Positions 45,524-52,528 of a DNA stretch of 64,000 nucleotides are shown here, in pieces (position 1 is the first letter of the stretch; each line of letters opens with the position of its first letter). Origin of the DNA: Steroidobacteraceae bacterium (GTDB taxonomy: Bacteria; Pseudomonadota; Gammaproteobacteria; Steroidobacterales; Steroidobacteraceae); contig JAPZRU010000017.1 of the NCBI GenBank assembly GCA_027531255.1, forward strand, positions 62,001-126,000. Reading direction: 5' to 3'. The position numbers were made by a program, and so were the translations under genes. Below the pieces are notes generated by a model. That model had not been told where the DNA came from, did no database searches, and worked only from the letters and a program-made list of their open reading frames with translations.

Positions 45524-45838
45524 CTATTCGTCCGGGGCGATCGCGACCTTGAGGCCGTCGAGAGCTTCGGTGAACTGCACCTGGCAGCTCAGGCGGCTCG
45601 TCGGCTTGTAGCCCGACAGTTCCTGCAGCAGTTCCTGCTCGTCGCCCTGCTTCGCCGGCAGCTTGTCCGCGAACGCCGGGTCCACGTAGACGTGGCAGGT
45701 GGCGCAGGAGCACATGCCGCCGCAGATCGCCGCGACGCCGTAGTCGAGCTCGCGCAGGGTCTCCATGACCGAAACGCCGACCTTGCCCGCCACGCGGTGT
45801 TCCTTGCCGTCGCGGTCCACGATCACGAGCTCTGCCAT
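45524..45838 (-). CDS. [2Fe-2S] ferredoxin, adrenodoxin/plant-type
   Basis: 104-residue electron carrier. Cluster ligands follow C-x5-C-x2-C...C: C39, C45, C48 (CGGMCSCATC) and C85 (RLSCQV); C43 is extra. ETLRELDYGVAAICGG is typical of ferredoxins serving cytochrome P450 or Rieske oxygenases. ATG 45838 is chosen since the family begins directly before this beta strand; an upstream start at 45931 would add a non-homologous leader. It is divergent from the SDR-ThuA-Rieske-OYE operon and shares its 262-bp control region, so it is the likely electron donor to that Rieske oxygenase. No ferredoxin reductase gene is adjacent. Confidence 0.9.
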   Translation of the reverse strand: MAELVIVDRDGKEHRVAGKVGVSVMETLRELDYGVAAICGGMCSCATCHVYVDPAFADKLPAKQGDEQELLQELSGYKPTSRLSCQVQFTEALDGLKVAIAPDE

Positions 45839-46009
45839 CCCGGACTCCTGCACGAAACGAAAGGGGTGCTGCGGCGCCGCATGCCGATGCAGCGAGCGCG
45901 CGATCTTGCGGGGGGTGCCGCAGCGTTGCAACCCGGGGCGCTCGGCCCGCGCGACGCTCGGCAGGCCGCGGCTCCGAGGATCGCGAGTCTGAACCGGATC
46001 GATGCAAAA

Positions 46010-46027
46010 AAACAGTCATGACTGTTT
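46010..46027. promoter_or_regulatory. Perfect 18-bp palindrome AAACAGTCATGACTGTTT
   Basis: An uninterrupted 18-bp palindrome in the ferredoxin/SDR divergent region, and the right arm overlaps the -35 of the SDR operon. At 70% G+C such an AT-rich perfect palindrome is very unlikely by chance. Size and symmetry fit a TetR-type operator, and the position predicts repression. The regulator gene is not adjacent; the TetR gene at 43.4 kb has different palindromes. Confidence 0.7.
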
Positions 46028-46051
46028 ATCGCCGTGACACCTTCCTATAAT
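46023..46051 (+). promoter_or_regulatory. Promoter of the SDR-ThuA-Rieske-OYE operon
   Basis: A consensus -10 TATAAT (46046-46051) with TGTTTA (46023-46028) 17 bases upstream as -35. It is the best sigma-70-type -10 in the window. The -35 lies inside the palindromic operator. The SDR ATG is 50 bases downstream. Confidence 0.65.
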
Positions 46052-46100
46052 CGGGTGACCGCGGTCCTCCGGCCGCGCCCAAGACCCCAAGGAGCAGACG

Positions 46101-46862
46101 ATGGATCTCGGACTTCGCGGCAAGAAAGCGATCGTGACCGGCGCCACCAAGGGCATCGGCCGGGCCATCGTCGAGCTGCTCGCCGCCGAGGGCGCCGACG
46201 TCGGCTTCTGCGCGCGCAGCGAGGAGGAAGTCGAGGAGACCGCCAAGTCGTTGCAGGCCAGGGGCGTGAACGTGGTCGGCGGCCCCGTGAACGTGCGCGA
46301 CGGCGAGGCCTACAAGGCCTGGCTCGAGAAGACCGCGGCCGAACTCGGCGGCTGCGACATCTTCGTGCCGAACGTCAGCGCCGGCGGCGGCATGGATTCC
46401 GAGAAGAACTGGTGGAAGAACTTCGAGATCGACGTGCTGCACACCGTGCGCGGCTGCGAGGCGCTGATGGAGCACCTGAAGAAGTCGGGCTCGGGCTCGA
46501 TCGTGATGATCTCCTCCACCAACGCGATCGAGACCTTCGCGGCGCCGATGGCCTACAACGCGATGAAGGCGGCGCTGATCACCTACGGCAAGCAGCTGTC
46601 GCAGTTCGTGGGCCGACACAACGTGCGCGTGAACACCGTCTGCCCCGGCCCGATCTACTTCGAGGGCGGCGCGTGGGAGATGATCAAGAACACGCAGCAG
46701 AAGTTCTACGACGCGACGCTGCGCGCGATGCCGAACGGCCGCTTCGGTACGCCGGAGGAGGTAGCGCGCGTGGTCGCGTTCCTGGCGAGCCCCGCAGCGA
46801 GCCTCGTGACCGGCGCGAACGTCGTGGCCGACAACGGCTTCACGAAGGGCGTGCGGTTCTAG
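46101..46862 (+). CDS. Short-chain dehydrogenase/reductase, divergent NNAG motif
   Basis: 253 residues. Cofactor motif TGATKGIG (13-20), catalytic S138/S139, Y152 and K156 (YNAMK), CPGPIYFEGG loop. Instead of the SDR NNAG the sequence reads PNVSAGGG (90-97), a variant found in some SDRs whose central strand is otherwise intact. CARS after beta strand 2 (R39) suggests NADP(H). It is the first gene of a four-gene operon: ThuA follows after 4 bases, then the Rieske oxygenase after 36 and the OYE-type enzyme after 4. It may oxidise the alcohol produced by, or the substrate of, the oxygenase. Confidence 0.84.
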   Translation: MDLGLRGKKAIVTGATKGIGRAIVELLAAEGADVGFCARSEEEVEETAKSLQARGVNVVGGPVNVRDGEAYKAWLEKTAAELGGCDIFVPNVSAGGGMDSEKNWWKNFEIDVLHTVRGCEALMEHLKKSGSGSIVMISSTNAIETFAAPMAYNAMKAALITYGKQLSQFVGRHNVRVNTVCPGPIYFEGGAWEMIKNTQQKFYDATLRAMPNGRFGTPEEVARVVAFLASPAASLVTGANVVADNGFTKGVRF

Positions 46863-46866
46863 GCCG

Positions 46867-47712
46867 ATGACCGACCCCGCCGCGCCGGCCGCCGCCTCAC
46901 CCTCCGCCCCCACCGCCGCGGGCGCTGCCGGCGCGTCCGGCGGCGCGGAGGCCGCGGCCGGTGCGCCGCCCGCGAAGCGCCGCACGCGCGCCTGGTTCGT
47001 CTGCGGCGGCAAGTTCCACGACATCGACTACGCTCGCCTCGAACTGCTGAAGCTGCTCGGCGAGCACGACCACGTGCGCACGCGCGTGTCCGAGGACTAC
47101 TCGGACCTCGACGGCATCGAGCAGTCGGACTTCCTCGTCACCTACACCGTGGACGTGGTGCCGGACGAGGCCCGTGCGCAGCGGCTGCGCGACTGGGTGG
47201 CGAGCGGGAGGCGCTGGCTGGCGCTGCACGGCACGAACTCCGTGCTGCGCCTCAACGGCAAGCGCTGGGAGGCGCCGCGCGAACACCGCACGTTCATGGA
47301 GACGGTGGGCTCCCAGTTCCTGGCCCACCCGCCGATCGCGCCGTATCGCGTGGAGATCACGCAACCGGAGCACCCGCTGGTGCGCGGGATCGAGCCGTTC
47401 GACGCCGACGACGAACTGTATCTTTCCGAACTGCACGGGCCGATCGAGACGCTGCTGCACACCCGCTGGGCCGGCGAGACCCGGCTGTTCACCGACCGCG
47501 ACTGGACGCAGGACGAGCCGCGGCCGGTGCTGTACCTGAAGCGCGTGGGCGCGGGCGAAGTGCTCTACTTCACGCTCGGGCACGCGCGCGGGCGCTGGGA
47601 CATGCTGCCGCTGATGGACGAGTACCCCACGCGCGAACTCGGCAGCTGGAAGCAGCCGGCGTTCCACGAGATCCTGCGGCGCGGCCTGCGCTGGGCCGCG
47701 CGCATCGACTGA
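46867..47712 (+). CDS. ThuA-like domain protein
   Basis: 281 residues. The first 40 are Ala/Gly/Pro-rich and probably disordered, then a ThuA (trehalose-utilisation, glutamine-amidotransferase-like fold) domain: AWFVCGGKFHDIDYARLELLK (in parts), LALHGTNS, HPPIAPYRVEI, EHPLVRGIEPFDADDELY and FTLGHARGRWDM. The class-I amidotransferase Cys is not visible. ThuA proteins act in disaccharide or glycoside catabolism, some on 3-keto sugars, but many remain uncharacterised. Placement between an SDR and a Rieske oxygenase is unusual and suggests a role in the same substrate pathway. Confidence 0.8.
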   Translation: MTDPAAPAAASPSAPTAAGAAGASGGAEAAAGAPPAKRRTRAWFVCGGKFHDIDYARLELLKLLGEHDHVRTRVSEDYSDLDGIEQSDFLVTYTVDVVPDEARAQRLRDWVASGRRWLALHGTNSVLRLNGKRWEAPREHRTFMETVGSQFLAHPPIAPYRVEITQPEHPLVRGIEPFDADDELYLSELHGPIETLLHTRWAGETRLFTDRDWTQDEPRPVLYLKRVGAGEVLYFTLGHARGRWDMLPLMDEYPTRELGSWKQPAFHEILRRGLRWAARID

Positions 47713-47748
47713 GACGGCGCCGCGACCGCCGCGCCCGAGGACACGACG

Positions 47749-49161
47749 ATGGCGACGAATCCCACCGATCCGATCCTGCCCGCGGGCGAGGCGGGCGCCG
47801 AGCCCTCGTTCGAGGCGCGCCTGCTCGAGGTCTCGCGCGCGCCGAAGTTCAGGCCGCTGCGCCGCTGCAAGCCGGAGGAGAGCCCGGTCACGCCGGTCGC
47901 GAAGGAGCCGGACCCGGACCTCGGCCACGCGATCATCCCGAAGGAGCGCTACTACTCGAAGGAGTTCATGCGCCTCGAGTGGGAGAAGATCTGGACGAAA
48001 GTGTGGCTGCTCGGCGGGCTCGAGAGCGACATCCCCGAGGCCGGCGACTACATCTGCACCGAGATCGGCCCGGAGTCCGTGCTGCTGGTGCGGCAGCAGG
48101 ACGGCTCGGTGAAGGGCTTCTACAACGTGTGCATGCACCGCGGGAACCGGCTGCGGCCCACCGGCGTGTCCACCGCGAACTCGTTCAAGTGCCAGTACCA
48201 CCACTGGGAGTACGATCTCGACGGCACGTTCAGGCGCATCCCGGACCTCGACACCTTCCCGCAGGGCGCGCCGAAGTGCCGCGGCATTCCGCAGATCAGG
48301 GTCGGGCTCTGGGGCGGCTTCGTCTGGTACACGCTGAACCCCGAGCCGCAGCCGCTCGAGGAGTTCCTGGCGCCGGTGAACCGCCACCTCGACCCGTACA
48401 ACTTCCACAAGATGGCGATCACGCGCGACGTGACCGTCGAGTGGGACTGCAACTGGAAGACCTCCGTGGACGCCTTCAACGAGACGTACCACGTGCAGGG
48501 CATCCACCCTCAGCTGATGTACTACCTGCACGACCTCGACGTGCAGATCGACTGCCTCGGCATCCACAGCCGCTACCTGATCCCGTTCGGCACGCTCAGC
48601 CCGCGCATCAAGAAACCGCCGACGATCCCCGAGCCGATCAAGGTGATCATGAAGGCCGCCGGCATGGACCCGGCGGACTACGACGAGCCGATCGAGAACA
48701 TCCGCCGCGACGTGCAGCGGTGGAAGCGGAAGCACGGCCCGGCGCAGGGCAAGGACTACTCGAAGCTGAACGACGACCAGCTCACCGACGACTACCACTA
48801 CCTGATCTTCCCGAACGTGTCGGTGAACGTGCACGCGGACGACCTGATGCTGTTCCGCCAGCGCCCCCACCCGACCGATCCGGACAAGATGTACTACGAC
48901 GTCTGGACCCTCGACCTCGTGCCGGACGGCCACGAGCGGCCGCCGCGCCCGAAGCACCAGCACTTCAGGTACGGCGACAAGTCGATCGGCCTCGTGCTCG
49001 ACCAGGACGCGCAGAACCTGCCGGGCGTGCAGGCCGGCATGCACTCGCGCGCGTTCGAGGGCCTGTGGATCGGTTCGCAGGAGCTGCGGATCCGGCACTT
49101 CCACAAGGTGATCGACGACTTCGTGTACGGGCCCGGGCAGAAGCCCGAGGGCGCGCTCTGA
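47749..49161 (+). CDS. Rieske non-heme iron oxygenase, alpha subunit
   Basis: 470 residues. Rieske [2Fe-2S] domain ligands are C128-x-H130 (NVCMHRG) and C148-x2-H151 (KCQYHHW). The mononuclear iron site in the C-terminal SRPBCC domain has H248 and H253 (NETYHVQGIH) with an Asp in LDQDAQN (418-420). The bridging residue before the first His, Asp in naphthalene dioxygenase, is Glu here (E245), as in carnitine monooxygenase CntA. No beta subunit gene is present, so an alpha-only oligomer is expected. It lies in an operon with SDR, ThuA and a flavin/FeS oxidoreductase, and has a divergent ferredoxin as likely donor. The substrate is unknown. Confidence 0.9.
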   Translation: MATNPTDPILPAGEAGAEPSFEARLLEVSRAPKFRPLRRCKPEESPVTPVAKEPDPDLGHAIIPKERYYSKEFMRLEWEKIWTKVWLLGGLESDIPEAGDYICTEIGPESVLLVRQQDGSVKGFYNVCMHRGNRLRPTGVSTANSFKCQYHHWEYDLDGTFRRIPDLDTFPQGAPKCRGIPQIRVGLWGGFVWYTLNPEPQPLEEFLAPVNRHLDPYNFHKMAITRDVTVEWDCNWKTSVDAFNETYHVQGIHPQLMYYLHDLDVQIDCLGIHSRYLIPFGTLSPRIKKPPTIPEPIKVIMKAAGMDPADYDEPIENIRRDVQRWKRKHGPAQGKDYSKLNDDQLTDDYHYLIFPNVSVNVHADDLMLFRQRPHPTDPDKMYYDVWTLDLVPDGHERPPRPKHQHFRYGDKSIGLVLDQDAQNLPGVQAGMHSRAFEGLWIGSQELRIRHFHKVIDDFVYGPGQKPEGAL

Positions 49162-49165
49162 GGCC

Positions 49166-51172
49166 GTGACTCCCGCCGCGCTCGCGCCATTCCGGCTCGG
49201 GAACGTCGAACTGCGCAACCGGATCGTGCGCACCGCGCACGGCACGAATCTCGGTCGCGGCGAGCTGAATGAAGCGCTGATCGCGTACCACGAGTCGCGG
49301 GCTCGCGGCGGCGTCGCGCTGACGGTGCTCGAGGCCACCGGCGTCCACCCGTCCTGCCCGATGACGCTGAACGCGTGGGACGATGCGATCGTGCCGCGCT
49401 ACCGCGAGCTCGCGACCCGGCTGCACGCGCACGGCATGCGCGTGTTCAGCCAGCTGAACCACCTCGGCCTGGACGGCCACGCACGCGGTGCGCGGCCCTG
49501 GTCCGCGTCGGCGCTCGTCGCACCGTGGTCGGGGCTGCGCGCGGTCGCGATGGACGCGACGCAGATCGACGCGGTCGTCGATGGCTTCGCGCAGGCCGCG
49601 CGTCGCGCCCGCGAAGGAGGCCTGGACGGCCTCGAGGTGCACTGCGCGCACGGCCACCTGCTGCAGCAGTTCCTCTCTCCGCTCACGAACCGGCGCGACG
49701 ACGAGTACGGCGGCGACGACGAGCGCCGGCGGCGCTTCGTCGAGCGCGTGCTGCGCGCGTGCCGCGCGGCGGTCGGCACCGACTTCGTGCTCGGCATCCG
49801 CGTCGGGCCACAGCCCACGCCGGGGGGCCTCGACGTCGCATCGCAGGTGGCGCTGGTGCGCTGGCTCGAGGCGGAGCACCTCGTGGACTACGTCAGCGTG
49901 TCGCGCGGCGATCTCCGGCGGCCGGACGAGATCATCGGCGCGATGCACGAGCCGGCCGGCTACGAGCTTGCCGACGCTCGACCGATCACCGCAGCCACGC
50001 GGCTGCCGACGATGGTGGCGGGCCGCATCCGCACGGTCGCCGAAGCGAGCGAGGTGGTCGGCAGCGGGATCGCGGATCTCGTCGGCATGACGCGCGCGCA
50101 CATCGCGGACCCGGACCTGATCGCGAAGACGCTCGCCGGACGCGCGCACGAGGTGCGCCCGTGCATCGCCTGCAACCAGGGCTGCGTGGGCGGCCTCGCG
50201 CGCGGACGGCTCGGCTGTTCGGTCAATCCACTCGCGGGACGCGAGACGGAGTTCGCAACCGCGGCGCCGTCGCGAGCCGAGACGAGTGCGACCGAGGCTC
50301 GGTCAGCGCCTGCACGGCGCGACGCCCGTCCGCGCGCGGCCAGCCCGGTACTGGTCGCCGGCGGCGGGCCGGCCGGCCTCGAGGCGGCGCGGACTCTCGC
50401 GGAGCGCGGGGTGCGCGTAGTCCTCGCCGAGGCCGGCCCCGAGCTGGGCGGCGCGCTGCAGCTCGCGCGCCGCGCGCCGCGCCACGCGGCGATCGGCGAG
50501 ATCGCGGACTGGCTGGCGCGCGAGGTGCACCGGCTCGGCGTCGAGGTCCACACCGGCACTCCCGCGACGCCGGCGTTCGCGCGGGAGCTCGGCGCCACGC
50601 GCGTGATCGTCGCGGTCGGCGGCCGCGCCGCACCGCCGCTCGAGCAGCGGCACCGGCCGGGCGCGGACCAGCGCGGCGCGACGGACGCCGTGCCGGTGAT
50701 CGGCGCGCGCGACCTGCTGCGTGCCCCGCCCGCGCGGCTGCCGCGACGCGCCGTGGTGCTCGACGAACTCGGCACCTACGAGGCGATCGGCGCGGCGGAA
50801 TGGCTGCTCGAGCACGGCGTCGCGGTCTGCTTCGTCACGCCGCTGCGGACGATCGGGCCGCGGCTCGAAGCCGCACTGGTGGTCGGCCCCGCGCTGGAGC
50901 GGCTGCGGTGCGGCACGTTCGCGCTGCAGGCGCGCGCGCAGGTGCTGGGCGTGGACGCGCACGGTGCGCGGCTCGCCTGGCTGGAAGGCGGACAACCCTG
51001 GCACGAGCCGGCCGAACTCGTGGTCGGCGCGGTGACCGCGCTACCGGCGGATGATCTCGTACGGGCTTTCGAGCTCGGCAGCTGCCGGGCGATCGCGGTC
51101 GGCGACGCCCGGCATCCCGGTACGCTGGAAGAGGCGATCCGGAGTGCGCACGAGATCGCCGCGCGACTCTGA
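49166..51172 (+). CDS. NADH:flavin oxidoreductase, trimethylamine dehydrogenase/dienoyl-CoA reductase type
   Basis: 668 residues, three-part architecture: FMN TIM barrel of the old yellow enzyme family (about 1-325; HGLEVH-type motif as EVHCAHGHLLQQFLSPLTNRR), a [4Fe-4S] site C333, C336, C340, C351 (CIACNQGC...GCSVNP), and an FAD/NAD(P)-binding region (VLVAGGGPAGLEAA, about 390). This is the layout of trimethylamine dehydrogenase, 2,4-dienoyl-CoA reductase and N-demethylases. GTG 49166 starts four bases after the Rieske stop. It could reduce an enone intermediate, demethylate an amine, or even pass electrons to the oxygenase; position in the operon favours the same pathway. Between about 362 and 385 the linker is low-complexity. 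Confidence 0.88.
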   Translation: MTPAALAPFRLGNVELRNRIVRTAHGTNLGRGELNEALIAYHESRARGGVALTVLEATGVHPSCPMTLNAWDDAIVPRYRELATRLHAHGMRVFSQLNHLGLDGHARGARPWSASALVAPWSGLRAVAMDATQIDAVVDGFAQAARRAREGGLDGLEVHCAHGHLLQQFLSPLTNRRDDEYGGDDERRRRFVERVLRACRAAVGTDFVLGIRVGPQPTPGGLDVASQVALVRWLEAEHLVDYVSVSRGDLRRPDEIIGAMHEPAGYELADARPITAATRLPTMVAGRIRTVAEASEVVGSGIADLVGMTRAHIADPDLIAKTLAGRAHEVRPCIACNQGCVGGLARGRLGCSVNPLAGRETEFATAAPSRAETSATEARSAPARRDARPRAASPVLVAGGGPAGLEAARTLAERGVRVVLAEAGPELGGALQLARRAPRHAAIGEIADWLAREVHRLGVEVHTGTPATPAFARELGATRVIVAVGGRAAPPLEQRHRPGADQRGATDAVPVIGARDLLRAPPARLPRRAVVLDELGTYEAIGAAEWLLEHGVAVCFVTPLRTIGPRLEAALVVGPALERLRCGTFALQARAQVLGVDAHGARLAWLEGGQPWHEPAELVVGAVTALPADDLVRAFELGSCRAIAVGDARHPGTLEEAIRSAHEIAARL

Positions 51173-51265
51173 GCGACCGCGCCGACGCAGCGCGGCGCCG
51201 AGGTTCACCGCGAGCACCAGTGCGAACGTGACGAGCGCCACCCAGTCGAGCCAGCCGGTGTCCAT
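51041..51265 (-). CDS. Possible small single-helix membrane protein (74 aa), overlapping the OYE 3' end
   Basis: ATG 51265 opens a frame whose first 31 residues, all encoded in the non-coding gap, read as a membrane helix (VALVTFALVLAVNLGAAL) flanked by WLDW and RRRGR. The remaining 43 residues overlap the OYE gene antisense by 132 bases and look unstructured. No strong ribosome site is present. It may be a real short protein, a truncated remnant, or chance. Confidence 0.25.
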   Translation of the reverse strand: MDTGWLDWVALVTFALVLAVNLGAALRRRGRSESRGDLVRTPDRLFQRTGMPGVADRDRPAAAELESPYEIIRR

Positions 51266-51526
51266 GTCGGTCGCCGTTGCGAGACCCGCGGCAACCGTAC
51301 CCACGCGACGTCCCGGCCGCCAAGAACCAGCCGTCATGGAGCCATGACGACGCGTGGCGATGCTGGCGGCCAGGCCCTGCGTCAGTGCCCTCCGAGCCCC
51401 GCCTTCGCGGGCGCCCACGTGCGCGTCGGCGCCGCCGGGCGTCCGAATGCCCGCTGCGCCGGTGCTGCGGAAGGCGTCGATTCCCGACACTGCGGAGCCC
51501 GGGCGGCGTTCGCCCGCCACCGCAGG

Positions 51527-51628
51527 ATGCAGGTCATGGACAACTCGACGGCCGGCGCGCTCCTCTGTATCTGGCTGCTGGGCGCACCGCTGATCTTCGC
51601 GATCGTCTCGAAGTTCACCGGGCGCTGA
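51527..51628 (+). CDS. Possible 33-residue membrane microprotein
   Basis: Starting at ATG 51527 (or ATG 51536) the frame encodes a single hydrophobic helix (ALLCIWLLGAPLIFAIVS) with a short polar N terminus and FTGR at the C terminus. The size and layout recall single-helix accessory subunits such as CydX or KdpF. GCAGG and AGG lie just before the two starts. It converges on the DUF454 gene, 60 bases away. The rest of the 51.17-51.69 kb gap shows no other gene. Confidence 0.35.
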   Translation: MQVMDNSTAGALLCIWLLGAPLIFAIVSKFTGR

Positions 51629-51688
51629 GCGCGCGATCGCACCGGCGCCGGAGCGGGGCGGCGAGGAGTGGTGGCGGCGTGCGGCTGG

Positions 51689-52042
51689 TCAGGCGTCCGG
51701 GCGCGTCCAGCACCAGGCGAGCACCGGGACCGCGATCGCCGCGGGCAGCCACTGCACCGGGCCGTCCGTGAAGGCGAGCGCGGTGAGCGTGCCGATCCCC
51801 ATCAAGCCGGTCGCGAGCCACTTGCCGCGCCGGGGGATGGCACCCCTCGTCCGCCACGCACGGATGTGCGGCCCGAAGCGCGGGTCTTCGAGCAACCGCC
51901 GCTCCCAGGCCGGGTTCGAGCGCGCGAAGCAGAACGCCGCCAGCAGCATCAGCGGCACCGTCGGGATCAGCGGCAGGAGGATCCCCACGAACCCGGTAGC
52001 GAACGACAACACTCCGAGGGCGAGGTAGAGCGGTCGGGTCAT
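51689..52042 (-). CDS. YbaN-like DUF454 inner-membrane protein
   Basis: 117 residues with hydrophobic segments about 4-20, 27-41 and 74-110, matching the YbaN/DUF454 family: GVLSFATGFVGILLPLIPTVPLMLLAAFCFARS followed by the charged ERRLLEDPRFGPHIRAWR block, quoted here by its parts GILLPLIPTVP and RFGPHI. Function of the family is unknown. It is transcribed toward the microprotein and away from the aco-like genes. Confidence 0.88.
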   Translation of the reverse strand: MTRPLYLALGVLSFATGFVGILLPLIPTVPLMLLAAFCFARSNPAWERRLLEDPRFGPHIRAWRTRGAIPRRGKWLATGLMGIGTLTALAFTDGPVQWLPAAIAVPVLAWCWTRPDA

Positions 52043-52170
52043 CGGCTACCGGGCGGTCATGGACGCCACCGCAGTGTTCCCGATGCGGCCCGCGGGCGCC
52101 ACCCCGGCGCCGCGCACCCGGAATGTCGGCCGTGTTGCCGAGCGGGATCGGCACCGCCACGTCCCAGAAC

Positions 52171-52386
52171 GACGCGGTCGAGGCGCTGCGGCGCCGGGTG
52201 CTGCCACCGACGATGCACCTCGACGTGCCGGACCCGGACTGCGACCTCGACTACGTCGCCGGGCGGGCGCGCGAGGTAGCGCCGTTCGCCGCCGCGGCCT
52301 CGAACTCGTTCGCGTTCGGCGGCACGAACGCGGTGCTCGTCGCGACTCGCGCGACGCTCGGTCCGGCGGTGCCGGGACCGACATAA
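52171..52386 (+). pseudogene. 3' remnant of a beta-ketoacyl synthase (FabF/KAS) gene
   Basis: The frame encodes the C-terminal end of a beta-ketoacyl-ACP synthase: VLPPTMHLDVPDPDCDLDYV, then ASNSFAFGGTNAVLV, which correspond to the well-known LPPT, DLDYVP and SNSFGFGGTN stretches. About 70 residues are recognisable, up to a TAA at 52384; the active-site Cys and both His are absent, and the sequence before about 52171 shows no homology. A start at 52123 is possible but would not make a functional enzyme. This is therefore a truncated leftover. The adjacent AT-rich spacer and aco-like operon may mark an old insertion or deletion junction. Confidence 0.8.
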
Positions 52387-52416
52387 AAAAATCAAACCTG
52401 CCGGTTTCCGGCACGA

Positions 52417-52461
52417 TTGCTTGTTTTTCCCCGGTCCCGTACAGTGAGTGAAACGATCGTT
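52417..52461 (+). promoter_or_regulatory. Promoter and palindrome of the acoABC-like operon
   Basis: TTGCTT (52417-52422), 17 bases, TACAGT (52440-52445) in an AT-rich dip (52381-52430). Seven bases downstream is the palindrome AACGATCGTT (52452-52461), a possible repressor site. Upstream, TGCCGG-TTT-CCGGCA (52399-52413) forms another short inverted repeat. Confidence 0.5.
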
Positions 52462-52528
52462 CGGGTCCCGCCCGCCGCTGCGCGCGACCGTCACCGGGAC
52501 CCGGACCCCGACCGCAGGAGTCCCCGCC

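Noticed and set aside
45247-45552. Short plus-strand frame inside the inverted-repeat segment
   Set aside because: It runs through the hairpins and into the ferredoxin gene, is arginine-rich, and has no convincing ribosome site or homology.
46101-51172. Rieske cluster considered as a classical aromatic ring dioxygenase operon
   Set aside because: There is no beta subunit, no ferredoxin reductase and no ring-cleavage gene, and the bridging residue is Glu rather than Asp.
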